From NCBI GenBank assembly GCA_016872725.1, contig VGZC01000037.1:1-59280 (forward strand): 59,280 bases of DNA, read 5' to 3'. The notes beneath the pieces are model-generated. The model was not told the DNA's origin. It ran no database searches and saw only the letters and a program-made list of their open reading frames with translations. Shown here piece after piece: positions 32,632 to 41,862 of the stretch. A program made the translations under genes and the position numbers. Position 1 is the stretch's first letter. Each line of letters starts with the position of its first letter. The stretch comes from Planctomycetota bacterium. Lineage in GTDB: Bacteria; Planctomycetota; Planctomycetia; Pirellulales; Pirellulaceae.

Positions 32632-34902
32632 ATGAGTCGACTTCGCACGCTGGGTATCGTCGGTCTCCTTTCGCTCGTACCCGCATTCGCGCGCGCGGAG
32701 CCGGATCGCCTGTTGGTCGAAGCCGAAGGGTTCGCACAGCTCGGCGGATGGGTTGTCGACACACAGTTCATCGAAGCGATGGGGTCGCCCTATTTGCTCG
32801 CGCACGGGCTCGGCAATCCCGTCGCCGACGCCGTGACGCGCGTCGTCTTCCCGTCACCCGGCGTCTACCGCGTCTTCGTCCGCACCATGGACTGGACCGC
32901 GCGATGGAACGCGGAAGGCCGGCCCGGCCGCTTTCAATTGCGGATCGGCGGCACGCCGCTCGCCGAAACATTCGGCACGCGCGGCGCCGCATGGTCGTGG
33001 CACGACGGAGGAACGGTGACGATCGCCGATTCCGACGTGGAATTGACGCTCCACGACTTGACCGGCTTCGACGGACGGTGCGATGCGATCTACTTCACGA
33101 AGGGAACCGAATCGCCGCCTGACGATCCGGCCGTCGACGCGCCCTGGCGGCTCGAACGACTCGGGCTGCCGCCCGGATACTCGGAAAAAGGACCGTACGA
33201 TCTCGTCGTGGTCGGCGGAGGCTTCGCGGGCATGGGTGCCGCGATCTCGGCCTCGCGGTTGGGATGCCGCGTCGCGCTCATCCAGGATCGTCCCGTGCTC
33301 GGCGGAAACGGTTCGAGCGAGGTCCGCGTGTGGTCGCAAGGCCTGATTCGGCGCGGTGCCTATCCGCGCATCGGAGAGATCGTCGAGGAATTCGCCGATC
33401 GGGCGACCAAGTCGCCGGGAACGGCCGAGGAGTTCGGCGACGCGCATAAGGAGAAACAGGTTCGCGCGGAGCCGAACATCGACCTGTTCCTGAATCACCA
33501 CGCCTACCGTGTCGAGATGGACGGACTCCGCATCCGTTCCGTCATCGCGTGCGATACGCGAACCGGCGCGCGTATCCGGTTCCGCGGGCGAACGTTCGCC
33601 GATTGCACCGGACACGCCACGATCGGAGACCTCGCGGACGCCGATTGGGAAATGACGCCCAACGGCCGGATGGGAATGAGCAACATGTGGGTGTGGGAAG
33701 AAGGCGACGAGCCGGTCGAGTTTCCCGAGACGCCGTGGGCATTGAAACTCGAAATGGACGATTTTCCCTATCCCCGCGACCATCACGGCGAGTGGTATTG
33801 GGAGAGCGGATTCGATCAAGACCCGCTCGTCGGCGCCGAGGCGATCCGCGACTGGAATCTCCGCGCGGTCTATGGCGCGTTCCAGGCGATGAAGAGCGGC
33901 GGGGGCCGCGACCAACACCGAATGGCCCGTCTCGCGTGGGTCGCCTATGTCGGAGGCCCTCGCGAATCGCGGCGGCTCATGGGAGACGTGGTCCTCACGC
34001 AAGAGGACATCGTCACGAAACGATCGTTCCCCGACGGCTGCGTGCCCAGCACCTGGTCGATCGACCTCCACTATCCCAAGCGGCAATACGCCGGAAAATT
34101 CCCGGACAATCCGTTCATTTCGATCGCCGAGCACGATCAGCGCATCGACCGGCTTTACGGCTATCCGATTCCGTATCGCTGTTTCTATTCGCGCAACATC
34201 GAGAATCTGTTCATGGCGGGGCGCAACATCAGCGTCACGCACGAGGCGCTCGGGACGACGCGCGTCATGAAGACATGCGGCATGATGGGAGAAGTCGTCG
34301 GCAAGGCGGCGGCGATCTGCGCCGAGCATGAATGCGCGCCACGCCAGGTCTACTCGCAGTACCTCGGCGACCTCCAGACCTACCTCCGATTACCCGGCAA
34401 GGCGCGGCGGGCTGCGCTGCGCGACGCCATCGTGATTCCCGACGACGTACCCGAGGCAAGCGCGGAAGGGCCGCCGACCGGTCTCGACCCGGCCAGGCTC
34501 GACGGAACGATCGTCGACGACGCGCAGGCGAAGCGAACCGGATCCTGGACGCCCGGTACGGGCCTGCGGGGCTATGTCGGTTACGGTTACCTGTACGCGT
34601 CGCCCGACCGCGGCGCGGCGATCGTTTTCGAAGTCGCCGCGCTTGGCGACGGCGTGCACGAATTGCGTCTGGCCTATCGCGAACACGAAAACCGGGGCGT
34701 TTCGGTGCCCGTCACGATCGAGGCGGGCGGAACGCGCGGCGAGGTCCGCGTCAACATGCGGATTCCACCGCCGCTCGCGAACGGATTCGTGTCGCTTGGC
34801 GAGTGGCGACTCAAGACGGGAGACCGGTGCCGCGTGACCGTCTCGACGGAAGGAGCGGGAGGGATCGTCCATGCCGACGCGGTCCAACTCCTCGCCAAAT
34901 AG
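32632..34902 (+). CDS. Secreted FAD-dependent oxidoreductase with flanking beta domains
   Basis: The 756-residue protein has a signal peptide (MSRLRTLGIVGLLSLVPAFARAEP) and an N-terminal beta-sandwich domain (to about 165). The FAD_oxidored core follows (VVVGGGFAGMGAAISASRLG, then VLGGNGSSEVRVW and FMAGRNISVTHEALGTTRVM). A C-terminal golvesin/xanthan-lyase-like beta domain closes the protein (about 620-756). Such proteins occur in planctomycete and verrucomicrobial carbohydrate loci. ATG 32632 gives the signal peptide; in-frame starts at 32563 and 32578 are less likely. The end overlaps the next gene by 32 bp. Confidence 0.85.
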   Translation: MSRLRTLGIVGLLSLVPAFARAEPDRLLVEAEGFAQLGGWVVDTQFIEAMGSPYLLAHGLGNPVADAVTRVVFPSPGVYRVFVRTMDWTARWNAEGRPGRFQLRIGGTPLAETFGTRGAAWSWHDGGTVTIADSDVELTLHDLTGFDGRCDAIYFTKGTESPPDDPAVDAPWRLERLGLPPGYSEKGPYDLVVVGGGFAGMGAAISASRLGCRVALIQDRPVLGGNGSSEVRVWSQGLIRRGAYPRIGEIVEEFADRATKSPGTAEEFGDAHKEKQVRAEPNIDLFLNHHAYRVEMDGLRIRSVIACDTRTGARIRFRGRTFADCTGHATIGDLADADWEMTPNGRMGMSNMWVWEEGDEPVEFPETPWALKLEMDDFPYPRDHHGEWYWESGFDQDPLVGAEAIRDWNLRAVYGAFQAMKSGGGRDQHRMARLAWVAYVGGPRESRRLMGDVVLTQEDIVTKRSFPDGCVPSTWSIDLHYPKRQYAGKFPDNPFISIAEHDQRIDRLYGYPIPYRCFYSRNIENLFMAGRNISVTHEALGTTRVMKTCGMMGEVVGKAAAICAEHECAPRQVYSQYLGDLQTYLRLPGKARRAALRDAIVIPDDVPEASAEGPPTGLDPARLDGTIVDDAQAKRTGSWTPGTGLRGYVGYGYLYASPDRGAAIVFEVAALGDGVHELRLAYREHENRGVSVPVTIEAGGTRGEVRVNMRIPPPLANGFVSLGEWRLKTGDRCRVTVSTEGAGGIVHADAVQLLAK

Positions 34903-36613
34903 TCGCGGCGCCGCGGTGCGGCGGAATCGGGGCGCGCGATTCCTGACGCACGCCGCGCGGATCGCGATCGTCGCCTCGGCCTTTTTCCTCCTTCGCGACG
35001 CGTCCTTTGCGCCCGAGCGAATCGGAATCCCGCCCGCCGTTGCCGCACGCCCCATCATGCGGCGGACACTCGTCCGCATCCAAAGAGTCCTGCCGACCGC
35101 CCGATCCGTGTCGTCGGAGGACGCGGACGGCCGATGCGCCGTGCTCGACGCCTCCCGTCGGACGATTGGTTACGCCATCGAAACGTCGCCGCCTTCCGAT
35201 TCGATCATCGGTTTCTCCGGACCCACGAACACGTTGTTGGTGTTCGATACGCGCATGCGCGTCGTGGGTGTCGATCTGCTCGAAAGCGGCGACACGCCGG
35301 ACCACGTTCGCCGCGTTGCCGAAAACACCGCGTTCCTCACGGCCCTCGTGGGGCGATCGTGGGAAGAAGCGGCCGATCCGACCGGCGTCGATGCCGTCAC
35401 CGGCGCGACGCTCACGAGCCTCGCGATCCTGGAGGGCATCGCAAATCGGCTCGGCGGTCCCGTTCCATCGCTTCGGTTCCCCAATCCGCTCGGCGTGGAT
35501 GAGGCGCGGGGGTTCTTTCCGACCGCGTCGGCGCTCCGACCGCGGGCCGACCGACCGGCGATCCACGAGGTCATCGACACGCGCGGACAACACGTGGGAT
35601 CCCTCGTCCGTTCCGCGCCCGCCTGCGACGGCGAGTCCGGTTATCAAGGTCCGACCGAAGCGTTGATCGCCGTCGGGGTCGACGGCCGAGTGATCGGAGT
35701 GCGCGTGCGCGCATCGTACGACAACGAACCGTACGTCGACTATGTTCGGGAAGACTCCCGTTTCCTGAATACGTTCCGCGGCATGACGCTCGAAGAGTTG
35801 GCGGAGTATGACGCGGAAGCGGCGCGGATCGAAGGCGTTTCCGGCGCGACGATGACGAGCCAGGCCGTCGCCCGCGGTTTGCCGCTCGCCGCCCGCGACG
35901 CGCTCCGAGCGCGGGCGCCGCGCTCGGCCGCCTGGACATGGCGCGATTCGGGAACACTCGCCGTGATCGGGTTCGGCGTATCGCTGGCCCTTTTTCGGAT
36001 CGGCCGCTCCCGCGCGGCACGGATCGCGGCTTCCTTGGCGATGATCGTCTATTTCGGTTTCTTTTTCGGCGATCTCCTGTCGTTGGCCCAGTTCGCAGGT
36101 TGGGCTCGGAACGGTGTTCCGTGGCGGATCGCGCCGGGCATGATCCTGCTGGCGGCCGTCGCCGTGCTCGGTCCCTCGCTCGCCAACCAACCGGTCTATT
36201 GCCGGGCGATATGTCCGTACGGCGCCGCGCAGCGATTGGTTCGCGGTCGGCGATGGCGATTCCGGCCGCCGATCGGGGTGAGTCGTGTGCTTCGCGCCGC
36301 GCCCGCTTGCCTGCTCGTCGCCGCCTCCGGTTGGACGCTTGTGGGTTCGCCGAGCGAACTAGGCGTTTGGGAGCCGTTCGGCGTATTCCCGTTCAAGTGC
36401 GCGGCGTTCGGCGCCGCGGTCTTCGCGGCGATCGGGCTCGTCGCGTCGCGGTTCGTGCCGATGGCCTATTGCCGTTTCGGTTGTCCCACCGGCGCGCTGC
36501 TCGAATATGTCCGTTACCGCAAAGGCCATTGGCGACCCGGCCCTCGCGACGGAGCCGCGCTCGCCGTCCTCTCTGCGGCACTTGTCGCGCGCTACCTCGC
36601 CGGTGACCTTTGA
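34871..36613 (+). CDS. NosR-like membrane flavoprotein with two FMN-binding domains and CxxxCP motifs
   Basis: A predicted membrane electron-transfer protein of 580 residues. After an N-terminal membrane segment (27-45) there are two periplasmic FMN-binding domains with flavinylation motifs: TGAT at 177-180 (Thr180) and SGAT at 324-327 (Thr327). Several transmembrane helices follow, with two CxxxCP pairs: Cys442/Cys446 (CRAICPYGA) and Cys532/Cys536 (CRFGCPTGA). This is the NosR/PceC arrangement without C-terminal ferredoxin clusters. The FMNs need the transferase ApbE, and a broken apbE lies 1.5 kb downstream. The start overlaps the previous gene by 32 bp but has GGAGGGA at 34857-34863. Confidence 0.85.
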   Translation: MPTRSNSSPNSRGAAVRRNRGARFLTHAARIAIVASAFFLLRDASFAPERIGIPPAVAARPIMRRTLVRIQRVLPTARSVSSEDADGRCAVLDASRRTIGYAIETSPPSDSIIGFSGPTNTLLVFDTRMRVVGVDLLESGDTPDHVRRVAENTAFLTALVGRSWEEAADPTGVDAVTGATLTSLAILEGIANRLGGPVPSLRFPNPLGVDEARGFFPTASALRPRADRPAIHEVIDTRGQHVGSLVRSAPACDGESGYQGPTEALIAVGVDGRVIGVRVRASYDNEPYVDYVREDSRFLNTFRGMTLEELAEYDAEAARIEGVSGATMTSQAVARGLPLAARDALRARAPRSAAWTWRDSGTLAVIGFGVSLALFRIGRSRAARIAASLAMIVYFGFFFGDLLSLAQFAGWARNGVPWRIAPGMILLAAVAVLGPSLANQPVYCRAICPYGAAQRLVRGRRWRFRPPIGVSRVLRAAPACLLVAASGWTLVGSPSELGVWEPFGVFPFKCAAFGAAVFAAIGLVASRFVPMAYCRFGCPTGALLEYVRYRKGHWRPGPRDGAALAVLSAALVARYLAGDL

Positions 36614-36694
36614 ACTACAATTCGGGCCGTGCCGTATTCCGACTCGTGATCGGTTACGATCGCTTCTTCAGGACTCGAATCGTGGAAACAACCA

Positions 36695-38080
36695 ATGCGT
36701 CAACGACTCGGACACGTTGTTGGGATGATGGTGCTCATCGCCGGATCGGTGATCGCCGAGCACGCATGGCCGGGACCGAATCGGACGTGCCTCGCGCAGT
36801 CGATGCGGGTCGGAACGGGGGCCGTTGAATTCCAAGCCGACGACGGCATGGTTATCGGAGGCGGGATCGGTCCGGGCAAAGCGTCCGGCCAGGAAGGCAA
36901 GCTGCGCGCGGTGGCGTTCGTCGTGCAGGGGCCGCCCAACGCCACGCGGCTCGCCGTCGTCGCGTGCGATGTCCTGATGATCGAACGCGATATCCTCGAC
37001 GACGCGGCGGCGCGGATCGCGCAGCGCACGGGCATTCCGGCCGACCATGTGTTGATCAACGCCACGCATACGCACCACGCGCCTTCGACCGTGACCGTCC
37101 ACGGGTATCGGCGGGAAGAAGCGTTCGCGCGCCAGGTCGGGGACGCCGTCGTCGAGGCGGTCGCGATCGCGAACGGGCGGCTTGCGGAAAGCGGGGACGT
37201 CACGGCGCATTTCAAGTTGGGGCAAGAGACGACGGTGGGGCAGAACAGTCGGTTGATGCTCGGCGATGGAAAGATTTTCTGGACGGGGCCCCGGGATGAC
37301 GCGGTCCGGCCGACGGGGCCTTTTGATTCCGCGTTGCCCGTCCTGGCTTTTCGCCGCGCGTCCGGTGAACTCGCGGCCATGCTCTTCAACCACTCGACCC
37401 ATACGATCGGCACGCGCGAACCGGGCCGGCGCTCGCCCAGTTTCTACGGCCTGGCCGCGCAGGACCTCGAACAGGAACTCGGCGCACACGTCCTTTTCCT
37501 CGAAGGCGCCTCGGGATCGACACACAACCTCTCGCTTCCCGCGGCGGAAATGACCGAGCGGATGAAGAAGGCGGTCGCCGCGACGCTCGCCGACACCGTT
37601 CCGCTCAACGACGTTCGCCTCGGGTCGCTCAAACGCGAGATCGAAGTGCGCGTGCGGGACTTCGACGAACAGCGTGAGGATGACGCAGTTCGCACCTATT
37701 GCGAAAAACGGATTCCCGACGGCGCGCCGTATGTCGTCGACGTCTTTCGGGAAATGCGCCGCCAATTGAAGCCCCAACAAGGGACCGTCCGCCGTACGTG
37801 GGTGCACGCGATGCGGATCGGCGACATCGCCGTCGTCGGAGTGCCCGCCGAGTACTTCACCAAACTGGGCCTTGCGATCAAGGCCAAGAGCCCGTTCCCG
37901 TATACGATCGTCGCCGAACTGGCGAACGATTGGATCGGCTACGTTCCCGACGATGAGGCGTACGATCTGGGCGGATACCAGGTCTGGACGGGCCTTCACA
38001 GCTACGTCGCGCGCGGAACGGGTGAGCGGATCGTCGAGGAGGCGGCGAGCCTTCTTCGCGAATTGCGCGATCGACCCTGA
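36695..38080 (+). CDS. Neutral/alkaline ceramidase-like secreted hydrolase
   Basis: The 461-residue protein has a signal peptide (about 1-36). It matches the N-terminal domain of neutral ceramidases: a CDVLMIERDI segment, the metal motif INATHTHHAPS and the later NHSTHTIG and EGASGSTHN blocks. It is shorter than true ceramidases (about 650-780 residues) and lacks their C-terminal Ig-like domain. Many planctomycetes have multiple such short paralogues of unproven substrate. An ATG at 36725 is a possible alternative start. Confidence 0.8.
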   Translation: MRQRLGHVVGMMVLIAGSVIAEHAWPGPNRTCLAQSMRVGTGAVEFQADDGMVIGGGIGPGKASGQEGKLRAVAFVVQGPPNATRLAVVACDVLMIERDILDDAAARIAQRTGIPADHVLINATHTHHAPSTVTVHGYRREEAFARQVGDAVVEAVAIANGRLAESGDVTAHFKLGQETTVGQNSRLMLGDGKIFWTGPRDDAVRPTGPFDSALPVLAFRRASGELAAMLFNHSTHTIGTREPGRRSPSFYGLAAQDLEQELGAHVLFLEGASGSTHNLSLPAAEMTERMKKAVAATLADTVPLNDVRLGSLKREIEVRVRDFDEQREDDAVRTYCEKRIPDGAPYVVDVFREMRRQLKPQQGTVRRTWVHAMRIGDIAVVGVPAEYFTKLGLAIKAKSPFPYTIVAELANDWIGYVPDDEAYDLGGYQVWTGLHSYVARGTGERIVEEAASLLRELRDRP

Positions 38081-38145
38081 CCCGCGGACGCCTCGCGGAT
38101 GTGCGGCGATACGGTGCGATTCACGAGGGAAAGGAGGAGAATTCG

Positions 38146-38714
38146 ACGACGTTCTTCACTCGGCGATGGCTGCTGCGGATGGCTTTGGGGGCGGGATCGC
38201 CACCGCGGCGGGATGGAGTCCGCTCGCGACGCGGTCGCGGCAGGGCGCCCGTTTGTCGGACGAAGTTCCCCGGCAAGGATGGGCGTTTGGCGCTCCAGTG
38301 GCGATCACCGTGGCCGGTGTGCCGCGCGAGCAGGCCGATCGAGCGCTGGACGCGGCGTTCGGCGAACTGGACGCGGCGCAGTCGTGCGTTGATTGGCGCG
38401 GAGTCGAAGTGAGCGCGTCGCGGATTCGACTGCGTCGGCCGGTCGCCGCCGTGACGTTGAATGGTATCGCTCAGGGGTTCGCCGCCGATCTGGCCGCCGA
38501 GGCGTTGCGTGAGCACGGCGTTGCGCAGGCGCTCATCGATGCCGGCGATATCACCGGTTTGGGCAATCGCCCGGACGGTTACGCATGGACGGCGGGAATT
38601 CAACATCCACGGCGCGAGGATGCGTGGGTGTCGGTGACCGAGCTGCGCGGTCGATCGCTGGCGACGTCGGGTGACCGAACTCCGGCAACGCATCGAGCCA
38701 CAGATGCCCGTTGA
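38146..38714 (+). pseudogene. apbE: Broken apbE (FAD:protein FMN transferase) with several lesions
   Basis: A strong ribosome site (GGAGGAG, 38133-38139) precedes ACG ACG instead of an ATG. The frame then reads TFFTRRWLLRMALGAG, a Tat-type ApbE start, until a one-base loss near 38190-38196. It resumes in another frame as GIATAAGWSPLA...FGAPVAITV. The middle of the enzyme is missing (a jump from DAAFGELDAAQS to the VRL-type block). LTLNGIAQGFAADLAAEAL, ALIDAGDI and SLATSGD are recognisable, and the 3' end is lost. ApbE attaches FMN to threonines of proteins like the NosR-like one upstream. Start loss, frameshift, deletion and truncation together make this a pseudogene. Confidence 0.7.
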
Positions 38715-39240
38715 ATCGATGGACGGCGATGGTTACCTGCCGGATTTCATGAAGTAGTGTCGCGACGGCGGAAGTCGGCCGCCGAAGGAATCCACCAACG
38801 GCCCGATCCGATCCCGCCTTTCCGATTCGACCCAGCAGCGGCGGCGCATCGACTTCATCGATCGCTCGTGCGCGGCGGGCGATCCGAACTTCGCCCCGAA
38901 ACGGGCCCACATCGTCTCCACCGTTTCGGCGACGTCCGGCGTCTTGCAGGCGGTGGCGCCGTGGTCGACCGTCACGTCACCGATCCTCGCCGCGGTCCTT
39001 TTTCGCGGTCTTTTTCGCGGGCATGGGATTGTCTCAAACAGCGGGCCTCAAGATAGACGTCATTTTGCCGTGGTCCGGAAAGAGAAGGCAAGCCGTGAAG
39101 GGACTGGGAGGCGATCGGCGCCTTTCTCGGGGAGCGACCGCCGCGCGGGCGCGGCCCGTTTCCGGTATCGGACGCGGCCGAACGCGATGCGATCGGAAGA
39201 CGGCGGGAAGGATGTCCGTTCAACTCGGCGTGACGCCCGG
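38715..39240. other. Decayed region between apbE remnant and Tat oxidoreductase
   Basis: Apart from the frameshifted minus-strand gene remnant I find no supportable gene here. The right half (39030-39240) holds only compositional frames. Confidence 0.4.
38733..39024 (-). pseudogene. Small unidentified gene with a frameshift
   Basis: On the minus strand an ATG at 39024 opens MPAKKTAKKDRGEDR and then stops. A one-base shift near 38990 would give MPAKKTAKK-TAARIGDVTVDHG. That joins directly to a frame continuing ATACKTPDVAETVETMWARF and ending at 38733 (about 96 residues). The Lys-rich N-terminus and the smooth join suggest a real gene with one inserted base. A further plausible continuation (ATLLHEIRQVTIAVHRFNG) lies in a third frame. 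I do not recognise the family. Confidence 0.35.
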
Positions 39241-40614
39241 TCAATACTCGCGGTCGTTCATCAAGCCGGGCTGGGGAACGGAGTACTTTCCGGTCGCATC
39301 GGCGACAAGCGGCGCGGGACCATCGATCGACAACCGGTCGACGGTCGGCGCGAATTCGTGCTCGGATGACAGCATATCGTCATACGTCACGCGCTGGCCC
39401 GTATGGGCGGCCATCCGGCCCATCGACGTCACGAGACTCGCCTCGACGCCCCGCTTCACCTCATTGTACGGCTTGTCCGAGCGGATCGCGTCGAGCAGGT
39501 GGTTCCATTCGAGCTGATACGGGCTTGGTTCTCGCTCCCGGCGACTCCAGACGACGTCGGCCCGTTCCATCCGATGTCCCCGGAAGATCCGGCATTTCGC
39601 GGGGGAGTGGCCGGATGCGGAGATGACGGCCGAGCCCTTCGCGCCGTGCGCGTAGCTCGCGAATTCCGGATGGCACCCTGGCATCGTGCGGCCGTTGACG
39701 TGCAGTTTCGTTCCGTCGGCGAACGTGTACTCGATCGAGTAGGTATCGAAGTTCTGATCGACGTGATCGCCGCGATAGTGCCGACCGCCCGACGCGATCG
39801 CCTCGACGGGCCATGCGTCCTTCATCCAGCAGCATTCGTCGATGTTGTGGATCAGGAAATCGCTCACCGCCCCGCCGCTCGCCCAAAGGAACGCGTGGAA
39901 CCGCGAAACCTGATAGAGCAGTTCGTTCATTCCCTCGGGCCGCGCGCCGGTCGCCGCGCTTCCGGTCGGCCCCGCCATGCGGTACGCGCGCAGCAAGAGG
40001 ATCTCGCCGATCTCGCCGCCGCGTATCCGTTCGAGGAGTTGCATCCGCGCGTCGCAGTGGCGGCACATGAGTCCGACGCCGACCTTGAGGTTCCGCCGAA
40101 CCGATTCCTCGCCGAGCGCGAACATGCGGCGGCTCGTCGGTCCGTCGACGGTCACCGGTTTTTCCATGAAGGCATGAAGGCCCTTTTCGATCGCGTACGT
40201 GAAATGGACCCATCGGAACGCGGGTGGCGTCGCGAGGATCACGATATCGCCGGCGCGCAGACTGTCCATCGCCCGGCGATAGGCGTCGAAGCCAACGTAC
40301 CGACGATCCTCGGGCACGTCGACCGACGCGTCATGGTTCTTCTTGAGATTCTCCAGGCTGCCGGCGAGCCGATGTTCAAAGACGTCCGCCATGGCGACGA
40401 GTCGCGTGCCGCCGTTCGGGACGGACAGCGCGTTCGCGGCGGCGCCCGTTCCGCGTCCGCCGCAACCGACCAGCGCGACCCGGATCGTTTCGTCGCCCGC
40501 CGCATGCGCGCGGGGAATCGCGGCGGCGGTGAGCGAAACGGTCGCCGCCGCGCGACCGGTCGTTTTCAAGAACTCACGGCGCGACGCTCCCGAAAGGCCC
40601 GTTCCATTCCGCAT
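39241..40614 (-). CDS. Second Tat-exported Gfo/Idh/MocA-family oxidoreductase
   Basis: The 457-residue protein has a twin-arginine signal (GASRREFLKTTG, then a hydrophobic stretch ending AHAAG). The Rossmann motif VALVGCGGRGTGAA, the EKPVTVDG motif and a C-terminal dehydrogenase domain follow. The frame extends upstream through a GGGGAG-rich tandem repeat to 40707, but ATG 40614 next to the Tat signal is the natural start. It is a distinct paralogue of the gene at 19392. Function is probably periplasmic sugar oxidation or isomerisation. Confidence 0.9.
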   Translation of the reverse strand: MRNGTGLSGASRREFLKTTGRAAATVSLTAAAIPRAHAAGDETIRVALVGCGGRGTGAAANALSVPNGGTRLVAMADVFEHRLAGSLENLKKNHDASVDVPEDRRYVGFDAYRRAMDSLRAGDIVILATPPAFRWVHFTYAIEKGLHAFMEKPVTVDGPTSRRMFALGEESVRRNLKVGVGLMCRHCDARMQLLERIRGGEIGEILLLRAYRMAGPTGSAATGARPEGMNELLYQVSRFHAFLWASGGAVSDFLIHNIDECCWMKDAWPVEAIASGGRHYRGDHVDQNFDTYSIEYTFADGTKLHVNGRTMPGCHPEFASYAHGAKGSAVISASGHSPAKCRIFRGHRMERADVVWSRREREPSPYQLEWNHLLDAIRSDKPYNEVKRGVEASLVTSMGRMAAHTGQRVTYDDMLSSEHEFAPTVDRLSIDGPAPLVADATGKYSVPQPGLMNDREY

Positions 40615-40622
40615 CGTTCGAT

Positions 40623-40687
40623 CTCCCCTCTTGCGCTCCCCTCTTGCGCTCCCCTCTTGCGCTCCCCTCTTTGCGCTCCCCTTTGCG
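40623..40687. repeat. Tandem repeat of ~13 bp, each unit carrying a Shine-Dalgarno-like core
   Basis: Three exact copies of ctcccctcttgcg (40623-40661) are followed by a 14-bp variant (40662-40675) and a 12-bp variant (40676-40687). On the minus strand each unit reads GGGGAG. The nearest copy lies 9 bp before the ATG of the Tat oxidoreductase, so it could serve as the ribosome site. Copy number could vary by slippage. Confidence 0.8.
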
Positions 40688-40776
40688 ACGGCCGATCCGC
40701 ACCCCACGCGCCGATTGAGGATATCCGAGCGGAGCCTGGGATTGAAGCGGGCGGAGCCCGACGGCGCATCGGCCCG

Positions 40777-41862
40777 TCATTCCTCGTCGATATCGACCTG
40801 GACCGGCAGGTTCTTCTCCCATTTCTCGGCCTTCTCCGGATCGGAGGGCTCGGTCAGCGGGCGGATAATCCGAAACCCAACGGCGAGCGCGTCGGTATGG
40901 TACCAGATGCTCTTGGGCTCCTGCGGATCCTGCTCGCTCCAGTCCTCGCTCGAACCGACCCGGGCCGCCGACCGAAGCGAATCGGGTTCCCCGTCCCATC
41001 CGCCGCCCCGCACGACGCGCGGATAGACGGTCGCGGGGATGGCGAGCGGCTGAACGTCGTTCGCGCCGGGCAGCGCGTAGAAGTCGGCCACGTATTGGTC
41101 GAGCACCCATTCGGCGACGTTGCCGTGCATGTCGTGGAGGCCCCAGGGATTCGCCTTCTTGCGGCCCACCTTTTGATACTTCTCCTCGCTGTTCTCGTAA
41201 TACCACGCGTAGTCGCCGAGCTGCGCGGGATCGTCGCCGAAGGAAAAGGCCGTTTGCGTTCCCGCGCGGCACGCGTACTCCCACTCGGCCTCGGTCGGCA
41301 ACCGATAGTAGCGTCCCGTCTTCGCGCTCAACCACTGGCAGAACGTGCGAGCCGAATGCTGGGTCATGCAGATCGCCGGGTAACCTCGTTTTCCCATCCC
41401 GAACGTCATGTCCGTGTAGGGCTCGGTCGGCTTCGAGATCTGGAACGGTTCGGCGAGCCGATCCCGTTCGTTCGGCGGTGTCTTTTGGAGATCGCGTCTG
41501 GCGATATCGATGTCGGCCATCCAGATTTCGTACGCGTCCCACGTGATTTCGAACTTACCCATCCAGAACGGTTGGACGGCGACTTCGCGCCGCGGCCCTT
41601 CATCGGCGCTGCGCCCCGGTTCCCCATCGGGGCTTCCCATCGTGAACCGTCCGCCCGGAATGGGGAGCATCTCGATCTTGACCGTCGTGTGCTCGATCAA
41701 CTCGGCGTACGCCTTCATCTCCGCTTCGGACTTGGCTTCCGATTCGGGAAGGGGCAAGCGAGCCGGATGATCCTCGGCGACCCCGTGTCCGGCGAACGCC
41801 ATCAGGGCGAGAATGCCGATCACCGCCCGCGCGCGGCTCACCGCCGCGGCTCGATGCCCCAT
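40777..41862 (-). CDS. Exported SUMF1/FGE-sulfatase-domain protein
   Basis: The protein (about 361 residues from ATG 41862) has a signal peptide (GILALMAFAGHGVAED). It then has the SUMF1 domain: PIPGGRFTMGSPDGEPGRSADEGP, the LPTEAEWEYACRAGT core, LHDMHGNVAEWV and VVRGGGWDG. The two active-site cysteines of genuine formylglycine-generating enzymes are absent from the C-terminal block, so it should not activate sulfatases. Family members of this kind are common in planctomycetes, often beside kinases. The frame is open up to 41955 and starts at 41910 or 41928 are possible. Confidence 0.82.
   Translation of the reverse strand: MGHRAAAVSRARAVIGILALMAFAGHGVAEDHPARLPLPESEAKSEAEMKAYAELIEHTTVKIEMLPIPGGRFTMGSPDGEPGRSADEGPRREVAVQPFWMGKFEITWDAYEIWMADIDIARRDLQKTPPNERDRLAEPFQISKPTEPYTDMTFGMGKRGYPAICMTQHSARTFCQWLSAKTGRYYRLPTEAEWEYACRAGTQTAFSFGDDPAQLGDYAWYYENSEEKYQKVGRKKANPWGLHDMHGNVAEWVLDQYVADFYALPGANDVQPLAIPATVYPRVVRGGGWDGEPDSLRSAARVGSSEDWSEQDPQEPKSIWYHTDALAVGFRIIRPLTEPSDPEKAEKWEKNLPVQVDIDEE

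Noticed and set aside
28566-32771. 1401-codon open frame on the minus strand
   Set aside because: It is antisense to the PASTA and PDZ/Sel1 genes, is Arg/Phe/Gly/His-rich with no domains, and is explained by GC-rich codon mirroring.
40777-41862. Genuine formylglycine-generating enzyme
   Set aside because: The two active-site cysteines of the FGE C-terminal block are missing, so only the SUMF1 fold is claimed.
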